NCBI GenBank assembly: GCA_008694505.1 | Contig: VZDJ01004378.1 | Location: forward strand, 15,510,148-15,574,147 | Origin: Cyanoderma ruficeps | Taxonomy: Eukaryota; Chordata; Aves; Passeriformes; Timaliidae | Direction of reading: 5' to 3' | Length of the DNA stretch: 64,000 bases | Shown: positions 42,282 to 54,164 of the stretch, in pieces | How the letters are laid out: the number at the start of each line of letters is the position of its first letter | Position numbering within the stretch: position 1 is the first letter of the stretch | The notes under the pieces: model-generated | What the model saw: only the letters and a program-made list of their open reading frames with translations | Told to the model about the DNA's origin: nothing | The model's database searches: none | Position numbers and translations under genes: made by a program

Positions 42282-44088
42282 GTAAGGCAGGATGAAGGAG
42301 ACTCAGATCTAAAAACGCAGACATCTTTCTTTTCCACCCCTCCTCTTACTGCTGCTTCCTCACCTTCCCTACCAAGTTTTGTTGGTTGGGTTTTTTTTCC
42401 TCCAGGATTTCTGCACTTGTTTACTAACCCTTACAAATTAACACTATTGCAAAGACAAGCATCTGCAACAGGGAGGCCAGGGCCAAGGGTCTTGTGTGAC
42501 TTTTTCCTTTAATGAACACTGCATGTCTTATAAAGTCACCAGGCTCATATTTAGAGTCTGTTTTTAGTTTACTACAAAACGTGTGGAAGTAATAGTGGTT
42601 TAGGTACACTTTTTTTGGAAGACATTGCAGTAAGCAGAACCACGAGGGAAATGGCCCCGTGCCAGGAGGCTGGAGTTTTGAAGGTGGCCATTGTAAGTAT
42701 AGACATTTTGGCTGCAGAAAGAAGGTAGCATAATTTAGTTCTTTTCCACCCCACTCCAATTTCTTTTTGAAGCACATGTGGAGAAGGTATTTATTGGCTC
42801 ATTTGTGGTTGGAATGTCAAAAATTTTCAATAACTGCCCTCACATGGCTTTAGTCGCTGGAACCCAGCCTCAAGTCCTGGAGTGAAAGAAAGGACTGGCT
42901 TCCAAGATAGTTTTCAGTGAATAAAGCCTCTCTCTCAGCTGATTCCAGCCAAAGGTAACTTGCCAAGGCCCAGCCATTTTTTGTTGTCTAATTTATACCA
43001 CTGAGCTTGGCGTAAGGCCGTGGCTTTACCTCTGCTCTAAACTTACTAATGATGTAACTGCTTGTTTTCATTCATGAGCTGAAAGGGCTCCCTGCTGCAC
43101 GTGCGGTCCTGGTTAATAGGCAGACCTCTTCCTGACAGCGCTGAATTTGGTGGCTGAGTGTGCCAGAGAGGCTGGTGGGGACAGTCCCCCTCTCCACCCC
43201 AGCCCTCTCCATGCTGCTGCGTCCCTGGCGGGGCATGGGGACAGTGGCCTTTGCTGGGAGGCCTATCTCGCCTTCCCCCCCAGCCCTCCACGCTTTTGTG
43301 TACGGGACCAACAACGTGATTTAATGCACACAAACAATCGGAGATTAGGTCATTCTTAAAAATCCTGTTTATAAAAAAAAATTGGACCTCATAAAAAGGG
43401 TGAAAGGATAATAAAAACAAGCTGCTGAGCACATAGGCTTTTTGTTGGGCTAGCGCAGCTGATTCGTATTAGGTGAATGACCTCCTAGCCTTTTAGATTG
43501 TTAACTTAGAAAAATATTCCCTTAAAGCTGGAATATTGCTTTTCAACTGAAAATATAAGGCGAGCACAGCTTGAAATCCTGGACCAATTATTTCATTTTC
43601 AGCTGCAATGTCTCTGCCGCCGGGGCAGCCGGCGTTGGCCTGACCCAGTGCCATGGCTCTGCAGTGCCCGGGCGGCCTCACACCTCGCTCCACTGCAGCC
43701 CCGGGCCCTGCACGCGGCCCAGGCACGGACACACTGAGGTGCGGCAGGTTGAGCTACATGCCAAACAATCCATGCTTACAAAAACTTGACATTTCACTTG
43801 CCAGATAGGGGAAGACTCCTGTTTAATTCCTTTTTGTTTTTGCTGTTGATCCAGCCTTTGAACTGTGGGACAATTTGCTTCCTTTTGCATGATGCATAAC
43901 ATCAGAGGCTCACTAATAAGGACACTCCCCTTTTCCTGTGCCTGCTTTATTTACTACCTTTAATATAAAACAACCGCTAACTTAGAAATCACGAGGTTCT
44001 TCTATAACATTTTTTCTAAAGACTCAATTTTCTAAAGCCCCAAATTCCTTTATTTAATTTTAAAATGTATGTGTTGCTGTTTTCCCAG
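42282..44088 (+). other. MSRB3: MSRB3 intron
   Basis: 1.8-kb intron. GC-richer patches lie at about 43130-43310 and 43610-43750. No exon was recognised in it. Confidence 0.65.
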
Positions 44089-44166
44089 TGCCTTTGAGGG
44101 GGAGTACACACACCATAAAGCTCCAGGAATATACAAATGTGTTGTTTGTGGAACTCCTTTATTCAA
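44089..44166 (+). CDS. MSRB3: MSRB3 shared exon with first zinc CxxC motif
   Basis: 78-nt exon, after TTTTCCCAG and before AA|GTGAGT. It completes Ser and then reads AFEGEYTHHKAPGIYKCVVC followed by GTPLF and a split Lys. The CVVC at 44138-44149 is the first of two CxxC pairs that bind structural zinc in MsrB proteins. The partner pair (CSQC in vertebrates) and the catalytic Cys lie in exons beyond the window. Ala replaces the human Asp in HHKDPG, a surface position. Phase 2 at the end fits the single G starting the microexon at 54136. Confidence 0.96.
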
Positions 44167-44259
44167 GTGAGTAAAATATGCTAAATATAGTTTTGAGACT
44201 TCTGTCTCTTAAGTTGTGTGTCATCTTGTATATATTTCATATATGATTGTATAAAGTCA

Positions 44260-44302
44260 TTTCATAGAATCACAGAATGGTGAAATCATTCAATCTTTCA
44301 AG
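44260..44302 (-). mobile_element. Short CR1 3'-end remnant (antisense)
   Basis: The text tttcatagaatcacagaatg is the reversed CR1 3' tail. Almost nothing else of the element remains. Confidence 0.65.
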
Positions 44303-47300
44303 GAATACAAGACAAGCAGTGTAAATAATGCTGTAGTCTTATAGTAAATATAAAAAATAAGGATAAATAAGAGAGGAAGATAACATTCAGGTAAAAGAGG
44401 AAATATGACAGGAAAAAAAATTGTAATTTAAATTTTTTTTCTATATGCAGCTATGCCAAGGAATTGTAAGTCTTTCACTGTGTCAACAGATACTGAGGTT
44501 TGACTGTTAGAATTACTTACAGGGAGATGTAAGAGATACCGGGTGGAAATGCAGAATTTTACATACAGCATTTTAGCTGATGATGCATAGATGCTTTTTT
44601 TTAGAATTCAAGCAGTTAAGAAAACAAAACTGAGGAAAATCGCATTACTTACTGAATCTCCATTCATCCCAATTAGCACACATGGAGAGCTGGTTTAAAA
44701 ATACTCTGTAGAAGTACTGTGGGAATTATGGCCCTAAATTTGATGCTAGAAGCAGTGCTGATTGAATTCCCTTGATCACTGCATTGTTCTGCACAGATTC
44801 AGTTGTTGTTTATATGCTTTTTCTTATTTCTGGTGGCTTGTGTTCATTCTGATGAGGAATTTAATTTTTTTTCCCCATCAGTTCCCCCTAACTCAGTCCC
44901 TCTCACTTGAAGAGGTACCTTTACAAGAGCATGAAGCAGGATGACCAAGATAGGACTAATGGTATAGAATACTGTGCCAGTAATAGGTGAAAGGAAGATA
45001 AAATTGATGTAGCTCTAGAATCACCAGATGTGGTAGTGATAGTTGTCCACAAGAGACTGTAAAATGAAAAGAAGGACCTCATCTCTGTAATGTTTAATTC
45101 TTCTGTTAGAAGGATTACCTGCAGAAACTGGTAATGTGAATCTTTTGGGTTGAAAATCTGAAGGTTACATAGTCAAGACAGTAGTCTCATGTCATCTGTT
45201 ACTATAGTCTTTGGCTTGAGGGTGCAAAGTGGGGATTCAAAGTCTCCCTAATCTGTTTTCTACTCTGCCGCTTAGACATTCCACTGCTTACTATAGCTAA
45301 ATCTTCTGGGGGGAGATCCTGGCTCTGATGAAGCGAATTGATATTTAGCAAATGAATACAGTGGAGTCAGGATTTCACCTTCTACCTTCAAGACTGGCTT
45401 CCTTTCTATCATCTGATGGAGAAAGAGTAGGGGGTTTTTTGCGGGGTGAGTTTTGGACAACAGTAGTATACATAAATGGATGTGAACTAGTTTCCAGTTG
45501 CCTTCAAAATAGTTTTATAATGGGAAAAAACTGCAATATGAGACTTACCTGTGATTATCTCAAGGGCACAGTATGCTCTGGCATAGTCTTGAATTAATGA
45601 GTTGGATTTTTCTTTGTAAAATGAGCTATATGGAAATGTCTCTGTTTTCAGACTCTCTTTGAGACTGCTGTGGATTTTATGGGAGGAGAGAGGGGAAGAG
45701 GGAAGTTATTTTTTAATTTTAATAATTCCCAGGCGAGTGGGCACCTGAAGAAAACACCTGACCTACTGTGTCCCAAGATTAGACCTCAGCCTCCCCAAAG
45801 TCTTTGTGTCGCCTTGTGAGTTCTTGCTACCTCTGGCCTACATCTAATTCAGCCAGTTGTTCTTGAAGTAGCTGGCAACAGTGGGAAAAAATACAGAAGC
45901 CAGTAGGACACCATCTTCTTTTGTTTATTGACATCAAAGTATCAGTATATGATGTCTTCCTCAATCAGGGAAGATAGATTTCTGAATCTTGGTTGCTGAT
46001 TTAGCCCAGATAGCTAAAAAAAAATGAGAAGGAAGCATAGATAAGAGAATGCAAAATGTATGCTTTTTACTACATTTTCCCCATAGAATGTAAATCACTG
46101 AAATATTTCCTTAGGAGTAAGATGGGAGTACAATACAAAGAAAGTCTCTTGGCCCATTTAAAATGTAAGTAATTTTCTTGGTGGCATGAGATTTTTTGGG
46201 TTTGTTTTCTTTTTTTTCTAATTTCCAAATAGTCATCTGAAACTTGCATTTACATTTGTTTCTCATGGATGTCCATTAATTTTTTTGTCCTTATGTTGTT
46301 GTAATCTGTAAATATATATATTTGGACTATGGACCTGTCAGTTTAACTAGGAAAGAGACTGGAACTTCAGCAGTAATATTAACAAACTTCAACTTTTAAC
46401 ATTTCTGATTTACGTTGTTTCATTAGCATGTGACACACGAGGTCAGGGAACACATGAATTTTACACTCCAGATGAAAGACCTGTTTTTTGGTAAGTCATT
46501 AAAATAGAATTCTGACTCTATCACATGGAAGATAAAAGAAACAATTAGGAATGTCACATCTCTTCATCTACCTACTTGTGCTAGTGTTATGAGAAACCTC
46601 CCAAGCTTTATGGAGGACATGCTTTAACTTTTTCCACAATCACAGGTGCCTCACACATAAAATGCATAATCATGCTATTGAATCTTATTATTCCATCTCT
46701 GAACTTTCATGCTAGGCAGTCTCCTACATCCCAGTACAGCTGCCTAAAGAAAGTAATAAACGAGAGAGCCAATAAACTAATCTCAAGAACCTCCTTTTCT
46801 GCCAGCCAGTCCTTAAGCACTTTTGTGTTACACTTACTCCAGTCTAGCTGTAGGCTTATGCTAAAAGAAGAAGCCCTGCTGCCCCCACCTTTCCCTATGG
46901 TGTTTTTTTCATGGCTTTCTCTTCACTGGACCTCACCTGGTGTGGCTGGAGCATGTCTCAATGCAGAACTTGGATCTAATAGAAAACTATTAAGCCAAAG
47001 ATAAAGTCCTTATACTTATCAACCATACCCGCTTGTGTTAATTTTTTTTTAGTCACGTTTATTATGGCTGCACAGTCTCCACAGCAAGGTTGTGTTTTTC
47101 TGTGTCAGTTCACAAAGAGCCACCTATGCCACCCAAATCCTCAGTGTTTTCTAAGGGCCAAATGTGTTTGCAAGGTTGTGCCTACTTTAATTTTTCAAGG
47201 CATTTTCTTATACATTATGCAAAAAAACTATTCTGTCCACAGCCATGGAAACAGGAGGTTAAAATGGACTTGAGTGAAATCCACAACTCGTGCTACTGCC

Positions 47301-48049
47301 GTAGGAGAGAATCTATTCCATATTTAATAAACCATGGTCATGTCCTTTACCGTATGCAGGACTGTGAGAAAGATGTGGTATAGATGGAAACTGGAAAGTC
47401 TGGGAGAATGATTTCCTTTAAAAAAAGAAATATTATTGTTTTGTCAGTTTCCAATTTTTAGGACCAAGGACTGAATTACCAAGTCTTCATAAAACACCCA
47501 CTGCTGCCTTTATTGCTTCCTGGAAGGAATTCTTGGTAATGGTGTTGGCCAACACTCTTCATTCTTCTGAACATGTACTAGCAGATACAGCAACAGTCTT
47601 ATCCATGTTATGTTTTCATTTGATTTTTGTTGAGGTATCAGGTCTTCTCAACATTTCTCAGACATCCAGTAGAGTGGCTGGGCAATGTTATTGTACAATT
47701 AACATAGCATACCACTCTTGCCTTCACAAGACAAGGAAGGATTTCAGTCATCAGGCTACAAGGAATTTTCTTGCACCAGTGCTGCATGCTTAATGAATGG
47801 CCTTTAAGCTTTCTTAATGATCTTTATATTCTTTGAGGAAGGCATATGAAAAATCAGCACTGGTTATCTGTCTAGGAGAGACCATATGACATCAATAATA
47901 TGGTTTCTCTAGTAAGATCCAAGAGAACTACTTGAGCAATTTAATCTCTCTTCACTGTCTCTTAGTTTCCTTAAAAGACTGTCAAACCCAGCAGCTTCTA
48001 CTTAATAACATTTGTTTGTAGTAAGTTGGCTCTCACTAGTGTAGGAATC

Positions 48050-48515
48050 AACAAATTGTCTACGCTGGAAAAGACTTAGGATCATTGGGTCCAACTGTTC
48101 ACCCAGCACTGCCGAGCCCACCACTGAACCATGTTTCCAAGTGCCACATCTGCATATCTTTTAAATACTTTCTGGCATGATAACCCAAACACTTCCCTGG
48201 GCAGTCTGTTCCAGTGTTTGACAATGCTTTCCATGAAGAAATTTTACTAATGTTGAATCTAAACCTCCTCTGGTACAACTTGAAGTATTTCCTCTTATTG
48301 TGTTGCTTGTTATTTGGGAGAAGAGCTCAACACCCACCTGGCTGCACCCTTCTTTCAGATAGTTGTAGAGAGTGATAGGGTCTTCCCTGAGCATCATTTT
48401 TGTGCTCCAGATCCTTCACCAGCGTCCTTATTCTTCTTTGGACGCACTCCGGCACCTCAGTGTCCTTCTTGTGAGGGACCTAAAACTGGAGATGCAGCCT
48501 CACCAGTGCTGAGTA
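48050..48515 (-). mobile_element. CR1 LINE fragment (antisense)
   Basis: Contains ctggaaaagacttaggatca, gggtccaac, gggcagtctgttccagtg, atgaagaaattttactaatg, tctaaacctcctctgg and the internal block tttgtgctccagatccttca then ttcttctttggacgcactcc. These occur in antisense CR1 order. The copy is diverged and lacks the extreme 3' tail. Confidence 0.9.
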
Positions 48516-48524
48516 CAGGAGATA

Positions 48525-48574
48525 ATCCTTGTATAGATTCTGATTCTACCATCCTTGTATAGATACTGATTCTA
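48525..48574. repeat. 26-bp tandem duplication
   Basis: The unit atccttgtatagattctgat tctacc is repeated once with a T-to-A change. It lies at the edge of the CR1 fragment. Confidence 0.85.
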
Positions 48575-48926
48575 GTATGAATTTCATTGCTGTTTTCAGT
48601 GTAAAAGTACAACATATTCTTTGTAAACCTTTAAGTCTGATATATTTTTTCCCTTGTTTGAAATTTACAGTGCTTTGTATTGACTGTTCATCAGTCACTC
48701 TGTTTGAAAGAAGTAATTTTCAGCTTTCAATTTTAACCTACTTTATGCTTTACTACGTGTACGTATGTACCTCCAGTAAAAATCAGGTAGGGTGGATTGT
48801 TCTGAATTATGACTCCAGAAGGTACATATTTCTCTATTTATCTGTTTCTAGCTCTCACATTAAAGACATTCTGTCTCTCAGGACAGAACTCACCCAGACA
48901 CTACTCTTCACCATCACTGGAGATAT

Positions 48927-49047
48927 ATAAAAGACTTGTAGATGTGGTACTTAGAAACACAGTTTAGCGGTGGACTTAGCAGTGCTTGATTAATGGTTGG
49001 AATTGATGATCTTAAAGGTATTGTCCAACCTAAATAATTCTGTGATG
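48927..49047 (+). mobile_element. CR1 LINE 3' fragment (+ strand)
   Basis: Reads aagacttgtagatgtggtac, ggtggacttagcagtgcttg, ttggaattgatgatcttaaa and ggtattgtccaacctaaata, then attctgtgatgtt. This is the sense 3' terminal ~120 nt of a CR1, inserted about 400 bp from an antisense copy. Confidence 0.9.
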
Positions 49048-49676
49048 TTAAAATGCTGATTTTGAATTTGGCTTTTCATCAATTTGCAGAACAGAAATTA
49101 TCGCATCATCTGTCAATAGTGATTTTTTTCTTTAACCAGGCTTATTAAGGAACTAGTACAGCATAGTGCTGACTCCATGTCCATACTTTTGTAATAATAA
49201 AACTGTGTCGTTTAATCTATTTGCCAATTTCAGCCAATTTTTTCAGGGAAGTAGTTACTAAACCTCAAAGATATTAAGTCCTTAAAGCAATAAGAAAACC
49301 AGGAGAGAGAACATATTCAAGCTCTCTTTGAGGGGAGATCTGAACAAAAGTTCAACTATATTACTAGACTATGGCAGATAATATTATTGCAAATAATATA
49401 TATTATTGTATTATAACAGAGAACCCACATTAGGGTTGAAGAGAGACAGGCATTAGGAATGCCCAGCTCTGAGAAGTGTCTGTGAGTAGTTTCCCTGCCT
49501 GACACCATAAGATCTGTCCCCTGGCCACAATGCAGCAGCAAGCCCAGCTTTGCTTTTTCTGCTTGATTCTTAGAACTTGAGGACTTCTCAAATTCCCTGA
49601 TGGTGCGGGTCTTATAAATTCCTAAGTAGTTAAATCAGGTATTAATTTTTATGTTGGAATACTGCTGCATTTTTCT

Positions 49677-49709
49677 TTCTGGAAGCTTGACTTCCAGAAG
49701 CTTCCAGAA
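49677..49709. promoter_or_regulatory. Heat-shock-element-like inverted GAA array
   Basis: Four contiguous alternating units, TTCcaGAAgcTTCcaGAA, at 49692-49709 match the HSF1 consensus (inverted nGAAn pentamers). One more TTCtgGAA pair lies at 49677-49684. The site is intronic, 5.5 kb from the nearest exon. This is a motif match only. Confidence 0.5.
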
Positions 49710-52700
49710 GCTATTTGGAGTTTCACCTCATTGGTATCATCAGTGACCACTTTCCAGGTAATGGTTTGAATTTTCAGAAGTTATGTCTATACTTAAAAAT
49801 AAAACACACAACAGTCTCTTCTCTAGCCCAAAAGGCATGTGACGAAACACGGCTTGTATTTTCAGCATCAATCCTCTACTTTGAAACAGAGTGGCCTGGT
49901 TCATTCTACTTTTGGGGAATGGTCCCTCACCTGACCCTCCTCTGCAGTTTGCCTAGATCCTGTGTAGGGCTCTCATCAGCATGATAAGGATCAGTGCAGT
50001 GTCCAGGGATGTGTTCACAACTGAGCATTACTGTCCTGGCCTTGCTAGCAGTGCTGTAGCAGGAACACTGATACTGCATCTAGGTATTTTCTGGACCACT
50101 GGGAGGCAATCAAAAGAGAGAGGATTGATTGTATTCTGCTCAGTCACCTGGACCAGGACATGGGTTGGCTTGGACTGCATCAGCAGCCTGCTAGACCATC
50201 ATCTCTTCAGCAAACTGCCCATGCCAATATGGAATAAAATTCTTTGAAAATGAAGATGTACCAAAGATGCATCATCTTTATGACTGTAACACATCTTTAC
50301 TCTATCAAAGTCCTTTTCAGAGAGAAGTAGTATATTTAATGTCTGCCCCTACCAATGTTCTGTTTAGCACTCTTGAAGCACAGCCTTGCAAAGGAAGAGC
50401 CTGGTATAAACTGCTAACGCATAGGCCTAATAAAGCAAGAGCAATAAATTACTTCTTACATGTTAAAATGCAAGGATCAGAACTGCAGAGTACTTTCTGA
50501 GAGAGCTGTGGGGCTTCCAAAGGCTGTTCCCCATGTTCCCTCAACAAAACCTACACAAACCTGTTAAATACTTCATCATGAAAGGTAAAAGGAAAGGCAA
50601 TTGTAACACAACAACAGAGGTTCTGCAGTAAGTCCTCTTTCCTCTCTCTTTGACAAAGGCCTGCTTCCCTGGCAGGCAGCAGATCTGTGCTAACTTCAGC
50701 TGTAGTGTGTCTTGACACTGTAGTATGTGGCACTGAACAACTGCAATTTAGTGATACTTGGCAAGGCAGACTATAGGAACATATGATGATTATCATTACT
50801 CCATTACTCTCTCTTTCTTGGTATTTGGCAGTCTGAAGATCTGGTATATGATGTCTTTTAAAAGAAACAGATAAAACGACCATCATATATTCTACTGTTT
50901 GTGTTTGACTTAATTATTCCTGGAATCTTTACAAGTATTGCAGAAGCTTGTGCTTAGCTAAATCTTTCCAGTGGCTCACTATTTTCTAGCATATGGTGAG
51001 CTACTTGACAGTTGTATTGCCACATGTTGTGTGTATTTGAGCCATATCGAAGTTGTAAATGAAAGCACTTTATAAATACCCTCTTGTTCCCTTTATGCAT
51101 ATAGACTTCTTTACAAAGATATTTATAAATGATTACTTGGCTTTCAGAATACTCCTATATGGGAGAGAGAAGTAGAGAAAATATGCAGAAAGCTATTATC
51201 TGTTCATTTGGGGGTGGGAGGGTGGGGTGTGGTGTTGGGGTGTTCCCCTCTTGGTGTGATAAATGATAAAAGACAATTTGTACAGTCAAGACCTGGCTCT
51301 GTAAGGTGCATCTTGTCTGGTAGGATGCTTAGGTTGGATATCACATTATGTACTAACTATGATAACAAGCAATGTACTGAGGGTTTTTTTGTTTCTAGTT
51401 AATGTGGTTTTAAAAGTATAAAGGAGTCAGAGTGAATATTTTTGTGTGTAGCAGAACATCCCTTTGGAATGTAATTTCAGTATTTAATTTTATCCTATTT
51501 AATGACCATATTTTATTTGAGCATTTTTAACACCTATGTGCAATTGGTTTCTGACACTTTTGTCTAACGTGCTGTTGAGAAGCAGATAAAAATCCTGGAA
51601 GAAGGGAAAAATGCTGCTTCCATTAAAATTGCTGTAAGCTTTGTCATTCCTTCAAGTAGCCAAGGTAACTTTGTGTTCTTGTAGAGTGCTTCTCTCACAT
51701 CTGCCACTTGTTGCTTATTTACAATGCCAAAGATGCTTCATTATTTTCCTCCATTTTTCTGTGCCTTACTAAGATTTCTAACAGTTTCTGTAATACTGTG
51801 TCCTAAATTTTACATCGTTTTCCCAAGGGGAAATGGTGACCATAACACAGGTGACCCTCTTGCTCTTGATGGCTCTTAGTACTACCTCCCATGTTGTGTT
51901 TTCTTTCATAGCTATTCTGCTGTTGCCAGACAAAGTTCAATTCATTTATCACCCCCATATCAGTTTTCTGATGTGTTGTCCAGTAATTTATGACTGTTTG
52001 GAGCTTTGGTACTCATTACAGTGCCCAGTGACCCTTGTGACCCTCCTCCCCATGTGCGCTCTGCCACCTTGGCCACGGGGCCAGTTTGTTGAAGCCACAA
52101 GTTGCAGTGTGTATGTCCATGACAAGCCATTCAGGCTGAGACTCAAGAGCTCTATTTGACCAACTAATAGGGAGTATCTAGAATGTAGGCAACGAGAAGT
52201 TGATCGTGAAGATAAACAGATGCTGAGGGTAAGATTTGTACGTTGCAACTATGTAGGTAGTGAGGTGTTGCTGATATAGTGATGAGCAAGAGAGAATACT
52301 GTAGGCAGGTATGCAACAGCTTGAGGAGAATATTGTAAATAAAACACTGACTAAGTGGCTTTAATTGGAACTCAGTGGAATTTCCCCCAGGTTACTACAT
52401 TTCACAGGGTGGGGACTTCATCCTGCTGGTGTAAATGCTAATTGAATTATACTGCCAAACTGAGCATGGGTTGGTGCCCTGGGCAGTTACTGGTGCTGAT
52501 ATTTGTGAAGGCATGTCAGCAACATGCTTTCTTTGTTCAGTGCTTTTGCTGGTACTTTAAAAATATTAATTATGAAGATATGCCTTTTCCCTTTCACCTT
52601 TTCATCTTCTGAGAGTTGTATTTAAGGCAAAATATTTTGAGCAGTGGAGGAAGGTGCAGAATGAGCAGGATGGGAGAAGAGAGTTGTTTCCTTTCTGATG

Positions 52701-54135
52701 ACTTTAATAGCGTGAACCTAAAATTTTGTTAATTTCTAGAATTATGGTTGATTTTATATTTATTTGCTGTAACATAGATATTTGGTATACAATTACAATG
52801 GGGGTTATATAAAAATGTAGAGTGCATGTAAAAGACATCTCCATGTAATGGCATGTACAAGCTTATAAAATGAAAGTCAAAAATAAATCTGCAATTAGTT
52901 TTTGAGCTTCACCTATTTGTTTCTGAAAAAAGAAGGACTGTAACTTCCCAAAATACATCCTTTCCTTGATGCAATGTAAAAGGATCCAACATTGTACTTC
53001 CTCCTTAGAATTCCTGGGGAAATGCATTTTGCTGCCAACGTAACATGCTTTAACTGATCTCCTGCTGGTCAGACCTTGTGTCCTGCTGTGACAGCCATGA
53101 CCATGTGTACAACTGATTGTTAGTGGGTGATATAAATCTGATTGGAACATGCCTGTTAATTGGTTTGAGAGCTGAATATAGACAATGCTGTCTTGTAGCA
53201 GATTGTGTAGATAGCCCTAGTCATAGGGTTAATTCTGCTTGACAGCATATCAGCAGCATCTTTAGTAATTACCCAACTTAAGTTTTCCCACAGTTGAATT
53301 GAGACCTTCAAAGGCTTCTACATTTACAAGTATTATTAACTGATATCTGAAACATGATGTTCCCACAAGGGCTAATTTTTTCTTCCTTTTATTAAATATA
53401 CAGGTTATAGGGTTCATTTGCTAAGTGCTAAGCCCTTAGAAGAAAACACTACTTGTTAGACAGAGAAAAATCTGCAGTGCACAACCAAAGCTAATGGTGC
53501 ATAATGCACACATCATTGTCTTTTTGCAAAGACTTTAAAACAAGTTAAAATTTAGGTCTGGCTCCCTTCCTCTCTCCCACCCCCCACTTTCCACATTTAA
53601 GAAAATCAAACCACTTACTCGTATGTGCAGAATGAGTAAATTGAAGACACACACTAGCAAAAGCCTCCTAGGATGTTGCACAATTAAGTGCAGATCATTG
53701 GATACAATACATATGACATCAATGAAACGGTATCTGCTTCAAAAATAGATTGGAAACATTCATGAATGAATTAAATCCTCTTAATGACTTTTCAAAAATG
53801 AAAATGAATGAAAACTATTTAATTCAGACAAGCAACTATATGCTGTGAATCACCACAATATATCATTTAATCCTGGTTTAAATTTATATTTTATTTTCTT
53901 CATTTTGTGATTTGTCTTTTAAAATATCTTTTTTGTAACAGCATAGAAAACAGTAAAATATTAAAGATAATGGTTATTATTTGGATTCAAATGCCTTTGA
54001 ATGCATTAAATGTTAATGTACAGAGTTAGATAGTCTGGTTAAAGATGGTGTTTGCTGGAGAGATCAGTCTGACAAATGGCTTTTATGGCATAAAGCAGTT
54101 CTTGTAACTTATGATATTTTTATTTTCTTTTTCAG

Positions 54136-54164
54136 GTCAGAAACAAAGTTTGACTCCAATTCAG
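54136..54164 (+). CDS. MSRB3: MSRB3 29-nt microexon
   Basis: Between TTCTTTTTCAG and TCAG|GTATGT. The first G completes the Lys split from the preceding exon, then SETKFDSNS and the first base of Gly. Joined to the previous exon this gives CGTPLFKSETKFDSNSG, the conserved MsrB stretch leading to the (missing) GWPSF motif. Asn replaces the human Gly in DSGSG, while the final Gly is kept. At 29 nt it is not a multiple of three, so skipping it would shift the frame before the second CxxC and the catalytic Cys. The order and phase are perfect. Confidence 0.93.

Larger units (their letters stand above)
44167..54135 (+). other. MSRB3: MSRB3 intron
   Basis: About 10-kb intron with CR1 pieces at 44262, 48050 and 48927, a 26-bp tandem duplication at 48525, and a heat-shock-element-like site at 49677. 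Two exon-like stretches with good splice signals (44451-44465 and 46427-46490) are treated as findings, not genes. Confidence 0.65.

Noticed and set aside
43610..43760. Small GC-rich patch in the intron between shared MSRB3 exons
   Set aside because: Too short and too poor in clear motifs to call a CpG island or promoter. No exon features.
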